A DNA stretch of 64,000 nucleotides, taken from positions 496,001 through 560,000 of the forward strand of contig NZ_JAPDHZ010000003.1 in assembly GCF_029525555.1 (NCBI RefSeq). The letters run 5' to 3'. The translations under genes and the position numbers were made by a program. Below are positions 49,030 to 59,962 of this stretch, piece by piece (positions within the stretch are counted from its first letter, which is position 1; every line of letters begins with the position of its first letter). The DNA is from Cohnella ginsengisoli (lineage in GTDB: Bacteria > Bacillota > Bacilli > Paenibacillales > Paenibacillaceae). A model generated the notes under the pieces. That model was not told where the DNA came from, ran no database searches, and saw only the letters and a program-made list of their open reading frames with translations.

Positions 49030-49765
49030 TCGTCGTCTCGCCTCGTTTCTGCACCGGCTTGCGAGTGCCGCGGCCGGTCAATTCTTTGCGCTTGAATCGC
49101 GTTACTTGTCCAAGAAGCGCCGTATCCAAATGCCGTTCTACATCGCGCCTGGTTCGAATCGAGTCGTCTAGCGAGTCGACCAAGAAGATGATTCCGATCC
49201 CGATGGCTATGCCGGCAAATATGCTTATGTAAAAGGCTCGATTGCTTGGAGGGTTGATGGGACTTGGATGCTCGTCCGGCTCTGCTTCGGTCAGGACGCG
49301 AACCGCCGCTCCCGGGAAAACATCCGTCAGTTGCTCGGAGTAAGCCTTTACAGTGGCATTAGCGATCTGTACGGCCAGATCAGGATCGGCATCAACGGCG
49401 GTGACTAACGTAATCAAGGAACCGTCAACGCTGCTAATGCTGATTTGGCTTCTAAGAAATCCAACCGAGCGCGTTAACTGCAATGAATTTCTTACTTGTC
49501 CCATGACGATCGGCTCGCGAGCGAACGCCTTAAGCGTTCCGAGAAGTTCGCTGCTTTCCGTTTTAATAACGATGCGTGAGGAAGCGGAATATAGGGGAGT
49601 CTCGGTGCGAGTGCTATATAGCCCTCCTAATACGGCGAATATGAGGGTGCAAATAACGGCAATCCACCAACGCCTCTGAATAACGTCAAACCATTCTTTC
49701 ACGTTAATCTCTCGTATGGGTGTCTCAACCGCGTTCCGACCATTTGAAATAAAAGTCTCTTCCAA
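49019..49765 (-). CDS. Wzz/YveK-family chain-length modulator (EpsA-like)
   Basis: Anchors and activates the kinase. Two membrane helices (WWIAVICTLIFAVLGGLYS and AFYISIFAGIAIGIGIIFLV) flank an extracellular domain and a PSPINPPS motif. The open frame reaches GTG 49807, but the promoter mapped at 49813-49841 would start RNA there, so the start is more likely TTG 49765 (or GTG 49768) behind AGGTGA, giving about 248 residues. Confidence 0.88.
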   Translation of the reverse strand: MEETFISNGRNAVETPIREINVKEWFDVIQRRWWIAVICTLIFAVLGGLYSTRTETPLYSASSRIVIKTESSELLGTLKAFAREPIVMGQVRNSLQLTRSVGFLRSQISISSVDGSLITLVTAVDADPDLAVQIANATVKAYSEQLTDVFPGAAVRVLTEAEPDEHPSPINPPSNRAFYISIFAGIAIGIGIIFLVDSLDDSIRTRRDVERHLDTALLGQVTRFKRKELTGRGTRKPVQKRGETTIGK

Positions 49766-49812
49766 CACTTCACCTGCTTGCCTAAATAATGGACGATATT
49801 GGAACACTAATT

Positions 49813-49841
49813 ATTCTAGTTCTTTATAAAGAACATGTCAA
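49813..49841 (-). promoter_or_regulatory. EPS operon promoter with a SinR palindrome filling its spacer
   Basis: On the minus strand TTGACA (49836-49841), a 17-base spacer and TAGAAT (49813-49818) form a consensus sigma-A promoter. The spacer is T plus the exact 16-bp palindrome GTTCTTTATAAAGAAC (49819-49834), which matches two inverted SinR boxes. Binding there would exclude RNA polymerase. Sequence facts are direct; SinR binding is inferred. Confidence 0.8.
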
Positions 49842-49867
49842 TGAAAATACGGCTCAAATGGCCGTCG

Positions 49868-49896
49868 TTTGTTCTTTATACCGCCCATGTTATAAT
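49868..49896 (+). promoter_or_regulatory. Divergent promoter with SinR half-site
   Basis: TATAAT at 49891-49896 with TTTGTT or TTGTTC 16-17 bases upstream. GTTCTTT (49871-49877) overlaps the -35 region, so the phosphoesterase gene may share control with the EPS operon. Confidence 0.5.
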
Positions 49897-49922
49897 ACAA
49901 GCTAGCAAAGGGGGCCCTTCGT

Positions 49923-50826
49923 TTGGATCCGAACCGACCGATCAGCCGTAGCACGTTCTTGAAGATAAGTACAAGGTGGCTTGCGGGATTGCTGGCCGCT
50001 CCAATAACCGGATTGAGTTATTCAAGATGGATTGAGCCGAAATGGATTCAGACCAACTACCTTCAACTTCCTTATACAAGTCTCCCCCGAGCGTTTCATT
50101 TAAAGAAGATCGTTCAGTTTAGCGATATCCATCTGGACTTCCACTTCGGCATCCATCGTCTGGAGCAATTGATAGCGCGCATCAGAAAACTTAAACCGGA
50201 TCTCATCTGTTTTACCGGAGATCTTTTTCATGCATCGGTAAAGTCCAATGAATCGTCAACGATTCGCCTCTTATCTCTCCTTGAAGCTCCCCCTGGGAAA
50301 ATGGGCGGTGCTGGGCAACCATGACTATACTGCCGGGGCAAAAGACGTGGAGCGCGTCCTTTCAAGCAGCGGCTTCACCTTGCTTCGCAATCGTTCCGTT
50401 ACGCTCGAGCATGACGGCAGTCAAATCCGAATAGCAGGCTTAGACGACGCCTTGGAGGGCAGTCCGAATCTAGACTCCGCCCTGGCGGAGGAAGGCGGCC
50501 GCGAGCATGACCCGGCGGCGTTTACGCTATTTCTGGCTCATGAACCCGATTTAGCCGAATATGCCGCCTCTTACCGGGTGAGCCTTCAACTGTCGGGGCA
50601 TAGCCATGGCGGCCAGGTAAGACTTCCGCTTATTGGCCCCCTCATACTGCCCGATCTTGCTCAACGGTACCCGGAGGGCTTATATCAGATCGAAGACGAG
50701 ATGTACTTATATACAAATAGAGGGATAGGAGTCTCCTCCTATCCCATCCGATTTTTATGCAGGCCTGAGCTCACCGTTATTACATTGGAATCGACGGACG
50801 CCACAGCGACCAATTCTACCCATTAA
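49923..50826 (+). CDS. Membrane-anchored metallophosphoesterase (YkuE-like)
   Basis: About 300 residues; hydrolyses phosphate esters with two metals. Motifs VQFSDIHLDFHFG, CFTGDLFH, AVLGNHDY and LQLSGHSHGGQVRLP are complete. The N-terminus (STFLKISTRWLAGLLAAPIT) is a signal or anchor with twin-Arg-like content but no RR. One C in C5 at 50289-50293 is extra; repair reads APLGKWAVLGNHDYTAG. Starts at TTG 49923 behind GGGGG. Confidence 0.88.
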
Positions 50827-50833
50827 TTGGAAA

Positions 50834-52974
50834 CTATTTAATAAGTTGATTCAACCTTCTGAAGTCGTTGGGCTTCGTCTCCATCGTGGCTTTGATCAGC
50901 TTGTTTTTCTCAATGGAATACACAGGCGCGTCTTTGCCTGCGTAGACCGTAGAAACGCCGATGGCCGCAATATTTGACTTGATTGTATTCCCGCTAATGA
51001 CAACCTTTTTTGACGTCGTGTTTTTCGTTCCTCTTCCAGTAATCGTTTATTTTTATGAGTTCGACCTTCATGGAAGACAGATGCTCTGCCGTTATCGTGT
51101 TGTTCTCCAGGACGACGCTCTTGGCTGCTTGGACGCTGACTGCCTGCGTGTTGCCGAGCAGCTCGAAGGTCGAATTTCTAATCGTCAGATCCAGGTCCGG
51201 CTGTTCTGCGAGAAGGTTCGTTGCGGAGGCCTCGCTGGATTCAAACGAACACCCGTCAAATACATAGCTGCCTTTAAGTTTTAATGAGATGGAGCCGAAT
51301 TGCCCGGTATCCCCCGACACGAATTGGCATCCCGTGTACTTGCCGGGTGAAAGGGAGATTCCGTATTTAGCATTGTATCCAATGACCTTCAGATTCTCGA
51401 AAATGCTCCCCCCCGCAGCGCCTCCCGTGATTGAACGAAGCGCCGGTTCGCCGGTAATCGTCATGTTGCGCACGCGAATGGGTTGTCCCCAAATCGTAAA
51501 GCCCGCATCGACTTGCTTGCTGACCGAAATGTTAACATTCGAGATTTCGACCCCGAACGCAACCTTAGAGCTAACGGATAGCGTCGAATCGATAAACGCC
51601 ATTCCATCTATTTTTATGTTTGGCCCGGAGATCGTGGTGTACGAATTATTCATCGTATTCCCAAGAAAGGTCGCATCATTCTCCGCAACAAGCCGAGTGC
51701 CGTCGAAGTGATTATCGGTTATAGCGGCTTCGGAGAATGGATTCGAAACGGCAAGTCCGATAACCCCTTTAGATCCCAGATGGTTCCCTTCTACTTTGGC
51801 CCCTTTGCCATCGAACAGGATCACATCGTAGGCCGCATTATTGTAGAAATCATTATTTTGTATCGTGATGTTGCTATTAAAATAGCCGTTCACCTCAAAA
51901 CCGCCTTCAACGTCAATCCCCGATTGAGGCGCGGTTCCTTTCATATCGTGAAAGGTGCTATTCGAAATCAAAACGTTGTCCGCTCCGCCAACGGTTATAC
52001 CTTGGCGCCGATTAAAGGCGAACTCGGAGTTCGTCACGACTACGTCTTTGCTGACGGTACGATTCCAGTATTCGAAATACGCGCCTTTGGCAGTAGATTG
52101 GTTAAACGCCAGATAAAAGTGGTCCGCCCCTTCGGGAATCGGTATCTGATTCTCTCCCTTGAGCCGTAATTTTCTTGAGGAATACGCCATTGGACGTATA
52201 AAAATAAACTTCGAATGCTCGAGGTAGTCGCATCAAGTTGGATATTTCAAACATCCTAGCCGTTTTGAATATCGGATTGCTAAAATAAAGCGCTTTGGAG
52301 GTACGGATCTTCTTCGCGTCTTTGACTTTTTTACCTTGGTCGTCGAATGTGCCCGAAACGAAGCCATTCTCATAATAATCCGATACCATTGTGCCTTTCC
52401 CTTGAAAGATGGCACCGTCTCCCGTAAAATTGATCGCCTTAACATCATCGATTGTGATATCGGAGGCGCCCTCAAGCAAGATACCGTAACCGCCTTCGTG
52501 CGTTCCGGCGCTGTACTTGTTGTCCTTCATGGAATAATTATGCGTATCCTTGTCGCCTCTGTACGTGCCGCCCTTGATGGTGACATCATGAACGCCGTAG
52601 CCGATATAAAGCAGCTCGTATCGCTCTTTGCCGTTCGTCTCCTTCTGCAACACCGCGTCCTCTGCCAATTCGAAGGTCATATTGGACACCATGGCAATAT
52701 GGCCTTCTTTGGCGACGAGGTAAGTTCCCGCCGGGAGAAAGACCGCCTTGACCCCGTTCTTGCTCGCCCACTCCAGGGCTTTATTGATTCCGTTCGTCGT
52801 CTCGGTCGCATGCGTGCCATCCGTATATAATCCCCATTTATCGGGCTGTATGACATAGGGCTCGGGGGTGGACTCGCTCACTTGGCCGTAGGCTGGAATC
52901 GCCCCCGGTATCAATACGGTCAGCGACAGCGCCATCGATAGAACCGTTCGTCTCCAATACGTTTTTACATTCAC
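50834..52974 (-). CDS. Secreted right-handed beta-helix protein
   Basis: About 713 residues: a signal peptide (LSMALSLTVLIPGAIPAYG), then a pectate-lyase-superfamily N-cap (NKALEWASKNGVKAVFLPAG, TYLV) and repeated beta-helix rungs (GYGILLEGASDITIDDVKAI; NRRQGITVGGADNVLISNST). Two extra bases, at 52170-52173 (T4) and T6 51006-51011, hide the C-terminal 55 residues (VVISGNTIKSNIAAIGVSTV). GTG 52974 follows GAGG. Such folds cut or epimerise uronate-rich polymers, or bind sugars; catalytic residues cannot be fixed here. Paralogous to 56588-59165. Confidence 0.8.
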
Positions 52975-53030
52975 TTTTAAGTCCTCGCTTTCTTCCTAAA
53001 TATCGGCATCCTGCAGAATGGACAGTCGTA

Positions 53031-53062
53031 AAAAAAGCCGCCGGCACCAGCCAGCGGCGAGC
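53031..53062 (-). terminator. Terminator after the GN-rich protein gene
   Basis: GCCGCTGG and CCGGCGGC stem followed by TTTTTTT on the minus strand. Confidence 0.8.
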
Positions 53063-53068
53063 ATCAAG

Positions 53069-53545
53069 TCAATAACAATAGAATTTCTTCCAGATACTGT
53101 AGGAGTCGTACTTCGGATCGTCCCACTCGTCGTCATCGCAGTCATTGCCGTTGAGCCAATCCCAGAAACCGCCGTCGTGATTCCCGTAACCGGAATCATG
53201 GTCATGGTCATTGTTGTTGTTGTTGTTGCCTTTATCGTTGTTATTGCCTTTGTCGTTGCCCTTGTCATTGTTGCCTTTGTCGTTGCCCTTGTCGTTGCCT
53301 TTATCGTTGTTATTGCCTTTATCGTTGCTGTTGCCTTTATCGTTGTTGTTGTTGCCTTTGTCGTTCCCTTGATTCGACGCGCTGGACTTGCCCGTGAACA
53401 ACCAGGCGATCGTACTCGTAAAAGAAGAGAAGTACGAAGTGGAATGAGTGCTGGATGAATTATTCGAAGATGCGAAGGCCGATGTTGGGAACAGCATGAC
53501 GCTTATTACAACAACGAAGAGCGCCATTCTTGAAAATTTAGTCAT
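53069..53545 (-). CDS. Secreted Gly/Asn/Asp/Lys-repeat protein
   Basis: 158 residues, family not recognised. Signal peptide MALFVVVISVMLFPTSAFAS, a Ser/Thr-rich segment, a WLFTGK motif, then about ten GND/NDKGNN repeats (residues 60-115), an acidic His/Asp run and a Trp/Cys-containing end (DWLNGNDCDDDEWDDPKYDS, two Cys). The repeats suggest a flexible extracellular, perhaps cation-binding, protein. A GTTCTATAGAAC palindrome lies 22 bases upstream of the ATG. A matrix role is an inference from context. Confidence 0.7.
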   Translation of the reverse strand: MTKFSRMALFVVVISVMLFPTSAFASSNNSSSTHSTSYFSSFTSTIAWLFTGKSSASNQGNDKGNNNNDKGNSNDKGNNNDKGNDKGNDKGNNDKGNDKGNNNDKGNNNNNNDHDHDSGYGNHDGGFWDWLNGNDCDDDEWDDPKYDSYSIWKKFYCY

Positions 53546-53567
53546 CTATATCACACCTCTATCACTA

Positions 53568-53626
53568 GTTCTATAGAACCACAGCCTATTGAAGGTTATT
53601 TTAAAACAAATTTTGCCAAATGTAAA
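53568..53626 (-). promoter_or_regulatory. Promoter and short SinR-like palindrome of the GN-rich gene
   Basis: TTTACA (53621-53626), 17 bases and TAAAAT (53598-53603) on the minus strand, with GTTCTATAGAAC (53568-53579) near the transcription start. GTTCTAT is one base from the SinR box and the spacing is shorter than the 16-mer, so the link is weak. Confidence 0.4.
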
Positions 53627-53643
53627 TGACGAAATGGGATGAA

Positions 53644-54704
53644 TCAAGCACGACGCTCTTTTTTTGCCGGCAGCTTTATCCATACCCACGTGATAGCCGA
53701 ACACTCCGCCAAGGTCAGCAGCAGGTAGAAAAGCCCTTGAAACCCGCTCATTGAGGCGCGATCCCAATCTAGCGCGAATAAATTCAGCTCCATCAGCGGG
53801 ATATGGCACACGAAAGCGATGATGCTGAATAGATTAATCGCCTTATGGTACTTTTGCAGCTCCTTTAGCGGCACGCGAAGAATCCCGTAGAACAGGAGAA
53901 TCGTGTTCGGAATCAGGCAGAACGCCAGCTTGTATTTTTCGTTCCAGTCGGCGAAGCTAAGAAGGAGTCCCGTCTCGAAAAGCGTAAGGACGATAGCAGG
54001 CATCCATAGTGATCTTGGCTTAAGCTTGAGGAAAGGCCGCTCTTTACGGGCCAGTACGGCTCCCAAAAGAACGAAGGTTAAGCCGAAACCGAAGTACCTG
54101 GTAAACAAGTTGATCAGGTCGTCCTGATATCCCTCCAGCAGCGAAAATGGCCCCCATGAAAAATCGCTTTTAAACTCTCTCAACGACCCGGATGTCCACT
54201 GACATATCGCGTATCCCGCTCCTGCCGCGATCATGCCGATAAGCAATCGATTCCGTGCCCATAGCCAATAACTGATCAGAATCCCGAACAATAGCGGCGG
54301 GATGTACCAAAGCTGCAGGAAAGGACCGTTCAAAAAATACCGCATAGACGAGGATCTTCGTTTGCAGGAACAGATTGCTTAGCCCCAGCCCTCCTGTCTG
54401 CAGCGCCGGAAACGTAAACCTTATCATGAAGAGCAAGCAGAAAAAGGCATAAATGATCGCGATTCGCGTCACGTATTTACGCACGTAAGCGCCCGGAGCC
54501 GCCGCGTGCGACCACCCTTGGTAGACAAGGAAACCGGAAACGACGTAAAAGCAGGGCACGATAACCCGCAGCGCCAATAGCGCGAACTGGTACTGCTGTT
54601 CGGGCACCTCTTGCATGAGGGGGGATTAGCAGCGCATGGGCCGTCACGACCAGCAACGCTCCCGTCATCTTGAACAGCGTAATGCCAGGATAATAGTTAC
54701 GCAT
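53644..54704 (-). CDS. Acyltransferase 3 family membrane protein
   Basis: About 352 residues with around ten membrane helices. It begins YYPGITLFKMTGALLVVTAH, where the family catalytic Arg/His region sits, and has CFYVVSGFLVYQGW and LNGPFLQLWYIPPLLFGILI. Such proteins O-acylate polysaccharides. Two extra bases are removed: G6 at 54619-54624 and A6 at 54332-54337 (plus strand). The ATG overlaps the ligase stop by eight bases; the pair may load and transfer an acyl group to the EPS. Confidence 0.85.
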
Positions 54705-56500
54705 ATTCCTTCAGTTCTCCGACGCTTTCTAAGGCCAGTCGCTCCAGTTTGGCAATTGCAACCTTTCCCGTTGGCGAAAGAGGAAGCTCCGATACGTGTA
54801 TGTAGTACTTGGGGAGTTTAAAGGAAGACAGATGCGGTTTCAAAGATTCGTTCATTTGACCCGAAGTCGGATGCCGCCCCGGTCTTGGAACGATAAAAGC
54901 GCATAATTGTTCGCCGTACAAATCGTCCGGAACGCCGACAACGCATGCGTCTTCCACATCCGCATGCAGGAGCAGCATGCGCTCGATCTCGATGGGAGAG
55001 ATCTTCTCGCCTCCTCTTGAGACCATCCGTTTCATCCTTCCCGTTATCGTCAGATGACGATTGCCGTCAAGGAAGCCGAGATCTCCCGAACGAAACCAGC
55101 GATCGGCAGTCAAGCTTGCACGATTGCTCTCCTCGTCGCAGTACTTCATCACCCTGTGGCTCCGAATTTGGATCTCTCCTTGCTCAAGAACAGGCAGCTC
55201 CTCTCCGGTCTCGGGATGGACGATCCTGACTTCCACTCCCCGATCCACTTTGCCGGCCAAGCTGTGCGCGCTGTTCTCGAATTCCCGAGGGGGAAATGGA
55301 TCCGCTAAGAAACTTGGCCTGCTTCAACAGCCTGATCATCAGGCGCAACAGCTTATTGCCTCTGCGTTCCAGCAAGCAGATCCCGTTGGATACCGCTCCC
55401 GCTTCGGATGAACCGTAACTAACCATAAAAAAGATCAGGTTCAAATCTCGCGAGACGCGCTGCAAAATCTCGTTGTTAACCGCAGCGGAGGTGAATATAA
55501 CCCCGAGCACCGACGAAAGATCGAATTTTCCCCTCTCGCCGCAGTTGAGCATCCGTTGGATCATATAGGGGGTGCCGACCAGAAACCGGTACTTGCCTTC
55601 ACTAAGTATAGTAAGGGCGGTAATGGGATGGAAACGGCTCAACATGACGATGCGGATGTTACATACTTTGAGATTCGTAATAATCGTGGCGAATCCGCCG
55701 AGATGATAAAGCGGCAGCAACGTCATGACGGAGAATCGGCTTGATACGCGGTCGGTCCATCGTCTGAAGATGTCAGCGCCTCTCCGCTTGCCGGCGGCAC
55801 GGTCATTGTCGGAAGAGACCAGGAAAGAGGCCGTCGTGCGAAGGACGCCCTTAGGCACGCCTAGCGTTCCGGAAGTATATAGAAGAACGAGCGGGTCCTC
55901 CGAACGAATGGACCGACACCTTTCGATCAGTTGTTTTTCTTCCTCGGGACCGGATATCGCGAGCAGCTCCGAATAGGGGCGGAAAGGAGCGAAAACGTCA
56001 TTGGGCTCGTCCACGATAAAAATATGCTTCGGAATCCAAGAAGCGCCGCGTCCGAGCCTGCCTTGCTCCTCCATTAATTCGCTTAAAATCGTCGCGTATG
56101 GCTGCCGATGACCGGTAGTGGCCATAATCAGTACGGCCGGCATCGCATCGGCAAGCAGCGCCCGAAGCTCATCCTTAGCCGAATAGCTGTTGAACGGCAC
56201 GATCACCGCTCCCGTGCAGGCCGCCGCGAGCATAGAGACAATCCATTCCATCCGCCCCGGCATCAGAATCGCGACGCGGTCTCCCTTTTGAATCCCGACT
56301 TTTATCAGCCCTTGCGCCGCGCGCCAAGTCTCCTGCCATACCTTCAGCCAAGAGTATTCTTGTCGCTCCTCCGGAAAGCTGAATGCAATATCGTTCGGCG
56401 ATTCTGTCGCGCGCCGCCGAAGCAAGTAGGGGAGCGTTTTCTCGTCCATCTCCCCGACCGCCTCGGTCAAAAACGCCCATTCTTTATAACGACCGGACAT
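54697..56500 (-). CDS. AMP-dependent acyl-CoA ligase/synthetase
   Basis: About 600 residues. LVLLYTSGTLGVPKGVLRTT is the AMP-binding P-loop; MVSYGSSEAGAVSNG and RWFRSGDLGFLDGNRHLTIT, GRMKRMVSRGGEKISPIEIE and LPLSPTGKVAIAKLE (catalytic Lys) complete the family. One G in G5 at 55289-55293 is extra (repair reads ISPREFENSAHSLAGKVDRG). ATG 56500 follows GGAGG. A 16-bp SinR palindrome lies 63 bases upstream. The acid is unknown; co-operon with the acyltransferase suggests polysaccharide acylation. Confidence 0.88.
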
Positions 56501-56562
56501 CCCTGATCCTCCTATAAATTCCTTGCGTTATGTTCATTATTCATGAATATAACACGCCGATT

Positions 56563-56578
56563 GTTCTTTATAAAGAAC
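56563..56578. promoter_or_regulatory. Exact SinR-like palindrome before the ligase operon
   Basis: GTTCTTTATAAAGAAC, identical to the copy in the EPS promoter. On the minus strand a TATATT follows and TTTATA within the palindrome stands 17 bases before it, so the site likely overlaps the -35 box. Confidence 0.7.
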
Positions 56579-56587
56579 AAAAAAAAC

Positions 56588-59165
56588 TCAGGGATTGACG
56601 ATGTTCCCGCTTATGATATCATTCGCTTTTAAAGACAGGACGGCTTTGTTAAGCGTATTGTTCCGAATCGTATACGGCGGCGCCCCAATACCGGCGTATG
56701 CGGTCTGAATGCCGATCACCGCAATATTGGCATTGATGACGTTCCCCTCGATCCTTGACGCGAGGACGTCGTAAGGTTTGCCGCGATCCCAGTAGTCGTT
56801 GATTCTGACTAGCTCCAACGTTTTTCTTTGCATGTTCATCGCTTGGACTACGTTATTTTCGAAAACGAAACGGTCCGCCGTCTGAACCGACACCGGCTGG
56901 CTGTCGCCCAGCACTTCAAATTGCGAATTGCGGATCGTGACGTCCGCTCCCGCCCGCTGAACGATTATCCCGACAGATCCGGAAGTCGAATTGGTTCTGA
57001 ACCTGACGCGATCAAAAACGTATTTCGCCGGAAGACTGATGCCGATCGCTCCCATTTGTCCGCCCTCTGACGCTTCAAACGAAGAATCCGTATACGTACC
57101 AGCCGGAAGGGACACACCGTAAGTCGAATTGTAGTTCAGAACCTGCAATCGGTCGAACGTATTGGCCGCCGTGGATCCTCCGACGAACGAGCGCAGCTTG
57201 GACGGCCCCGTTATTTTGACGTTGCGGAAGATCGTCGCTCCGGTGCCGTATACGGACAAACCGCCTTCCTTCGTATCGTCCGCAATCGTAATCGATACGT
57301 TGGATGCCGCGATATCCCCGTCCGCCGCCGCTGAAGTATTCAGCGTCCCGTTGACGATGTCCAATCCGTCTATAATCATGTTCGGTCCCGTAACGTTTAT
57401 ATAGGAATCGTTCATTTTATTGTTCAACAATTGAACGTCGTGGTAAGCCAATATCCGCGTACCATCAAAATGATTGTTCTTCGCCACCGTATCCCCCGCG
57501 AAGCTGGCAGAGACGGCGAGACCGATCGCTCCTTTCGACGACAAATGGTTGTTATCGATTACAGCGCCGCGTCCGTCGTATAGAATGACATCATAGCGGG
57601 CGTTATTCCAAAATTCGTTTCCGCGAATCGTAATGTTGCTATTCCAGAATCCGTTTTCGCCGAACCCGCCCTCGACGTCGATGCCGGACATCGGTGCCGT
57701 ACCGTTCATATCGTGAATCCGGTTATTCTCGATTAACGTACGGTCGCCGCCCCCGACCGTAATGCCTTGGCGTCGGTTGAAAGCGAACTCGGAATCGCGC
57801 ACGACCGTATTTCCCGCCTGAAGTCGTTGCCAATACTCGCCATAGATGCCAGCGGCGCTTGGTTGATTAATGACGATCCGCATCTGAGCGGCACCTTTAG
57901 GGATGTCGATTCGGACTCTTACTTTGGTGGTTGTTTTAGAGATAAAGAATTGTTTGTTGTCATAAAAGTAAATTTCGAATGACGAGGCATTGCGCCAGTT
58001 GGATAATTCAAAGTACCCTTGATCGACGAATTGAGGCTTCGTTAGCGAATACATCTTGACCGTGCGAATTTTATTTTTGTCAACGACGGGAGCGCCGGCC
58101 GCGTTTAACCCGCCCGACTCGAAATTACCCGCATAAAGATCCGATCCCATCTGTGCCGCGCCGCCGATAACGAGGCCGTCGCCTGTAAATTGCGTCGCCT
58201 TCACGCCCTCGATCGTCACGTTTTGCGCCCCTTCGATAACGATGCCGTACCCGCCCTCATGCGTACCGGGGCTGCTCGGGCTATCCTTGCCGGAGAAGTC
58301 GTGCGTTTCGCGGTCGCCTTTGTACGCCCCTCCCCTAATCGTGACATTGTCTGCGCCGTATCCGATCGACAGCGTCTTGTACGATTCCTTGCCATTCGTC
58401 TCCTTTTGAACGATCGCATTCTGCGCAAGCTCCCACAGCATATTCGCTGCGATATTAATCTGTTTGTCCTTGGCGATCAGGTACGTTCCGGCGGGAACAT
58501 ATATCGCTTGAATACGCTCGCCGCTCGCCCAAGCGAGCATTCGGTTCAGGCCGTCCGTCGTTCCGGCCGGGTCCGTGCCGTCGTTATGAATATTCCATCG
58601 GGAGAGCTCGACGAGATAATGGCTAGGCGTTCCCGGCACTGTCCCGCTCGAGGCGATCGTCTTGCCGGTCCGATCGACGGCTTTGACCTCGAAGCTGTAG
58701 GCAGTGCCATAATTTAATCCGGCCGCATTGAACTCGGTATTCTGAATCGGCTTCGTATTCGCCAACTGTCCGTTCACGTAGACGTTGTATCCTTGCAATG
58801 GAGCGGAACTTACCGCTTCCCAACGTATAGACACGGCGCTCGGACCTCCAACTGTTTGAACCCCCCTTGATAACGACAGGGGCGGCAACGACTGCCGGCG
58901 ATACGTCGATTCCTTCTTCCTGTTGCGACTGATAGACGGCGGATACCGTTACCTTGTAGGACTTTTCTCGCTCCAAGCCGGATAGCGCGAATTCGGTCGC
59001 CTTGACAGGCTCCGCGTTTTGCAACGCGCCATCGACGAAAATGTTATAACCGGTCAAGTATTCGCTTTGAATTTCCTCCCAGGAAATAACTACGGAATCC
59101 CCTTCGCTCCTAGCCGATAGGTTAGTGGGCTCCGGCAGATCAAAAGAATTTGTGCTTCCCGCCAT
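56588..59165 (-). CDS. Beta-helix protein with two fibronectin type III domains
   Basis: About 859 residues after removing one C from C6 at 58861-58866. Two Fn3 domains (residues about 10-95 and 97-185: LTGYNIFVDGALQNAEPV, PLQGYNVYVNGQLANTKPIQ) precede a pectate-lyase-like beta-helix closely similar to the 50834-52974 protein (LNRMLAWASGERIQAIYVPA versus the paralogue). No signal peptide is seen, so export, if any, is by another route. ATG 59165 follows GGGAGGGGG. Function unclear: EPS lyase, epimerase or tailspike-like binder. Confidence 0.8.
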
Positions 59166-59303
59166 CGTACGATCCCCCTCCCAATGGATCAAAATTCACG
59201 TCTTAGGGTATATCGTATGTTATGCGTCGACCATAAGGACCAGGCCTTATGATCATATCAAGAGCGGCCCCTACCCGATTGCCGGAGAACGATGCGTCCG
59301 AGC

Positions 59304-59358
59304 AAAAAAAAAAGACGATGCCTGCCGCCGGCAAGAAGCTGGCGACGACGATCGTCTT
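59304..59358 (-). terminator. Terminator after the membrane protein gene
   Basis: AAGACGAT pairs with ATCGTCTT over a long GC-rich inner region, followed by ten T on the minus strand. Confidence 0.75.
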
Positions 59359-59395
59359 GCGAATAACCTCAAAATTTTGGCCTCTGCTCCCTCAG

Positions 59396-59962
59396 CTATG
59401 CCGCCGCGTACTCGCGTCCGAATCTCCGAACGAGCACGATGAGCCAGATCCCCGCCGCGAATTGGCCTATGCCGGCAAGCACCGTCATGACGGGCAAGAA
59501 ACCGATCGAACCGTTCAACCCGAACGGCAGAACGAACAGCATAATGACGCCCATCGCGAGACTAAGCTGCCATGCCGCGCGATACGACCGCGCCAATTCC
59601 AAACGGTCGATCGATGCGGCCGTCCGCGCAAATCCCTCGCATATGCCGTACAGCAGCGCGAGCATACATAGCGTCGAAAGTCCGATCGCGGACAGCGCGG
59701 ACAGCGAATACGAGCGATCCGACTGCGAGATCGTCACGGTCGCCGGCATCGCGCCCGCCAGCTCGGCGATCGACAACGCCAGCATAACCGCCGCCGCCGT
59801 CATGGCGATCCCGAATTCGCGCTGACGGTCCGGCATGTTGGCGAGACCGATCAAAATTAAAATAAATCCAAGGACGTCCGGCAGCAGGTCAAAACCGTTA
59901 ATCCGAAAATCGAACAGCGTCAGCCCGAATCCCCAGGCGATCTGCGAGCAAGCGGTCCTCAT
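59396..59962 (-). CDS. Hypothetical polytopic membrane protein
   Basis: 188 residues, about five hydrophobic segments (DLLPDVLGFILILIGLANM; ALSAIGLSTLCMLALLYGI). No family recognised. The ATG overlaps the upstream stop (ATGA), so it is coupled to the membrane-anchored protein gene. Confidence 0.7.
   Translation of the reverse strand: MRTACSQIAWGFGLTLFDFRINGFDLLPDVLGFILILIGLANMPDRQREFGIAMTAAAVMLALSIAELAGAMPATVTISQSDRSYSLSALSAIGLSTLCMLALLYGICEGFARTAASIDRLELARSYRAAWQLSLAMGVIMLFVLPFGLNGSIGFLPVMTVLAGIGQFAAGIWLIVLVRRFGREYAAA

Noticed and set aside
53210..53400. Short DNA repeats (GTTGTTGCCTTTATC type) as a mobile or regulatory repeat
   Set aside because: They are the codons of the GN/NDKG protein repeats read on the opposite strand.
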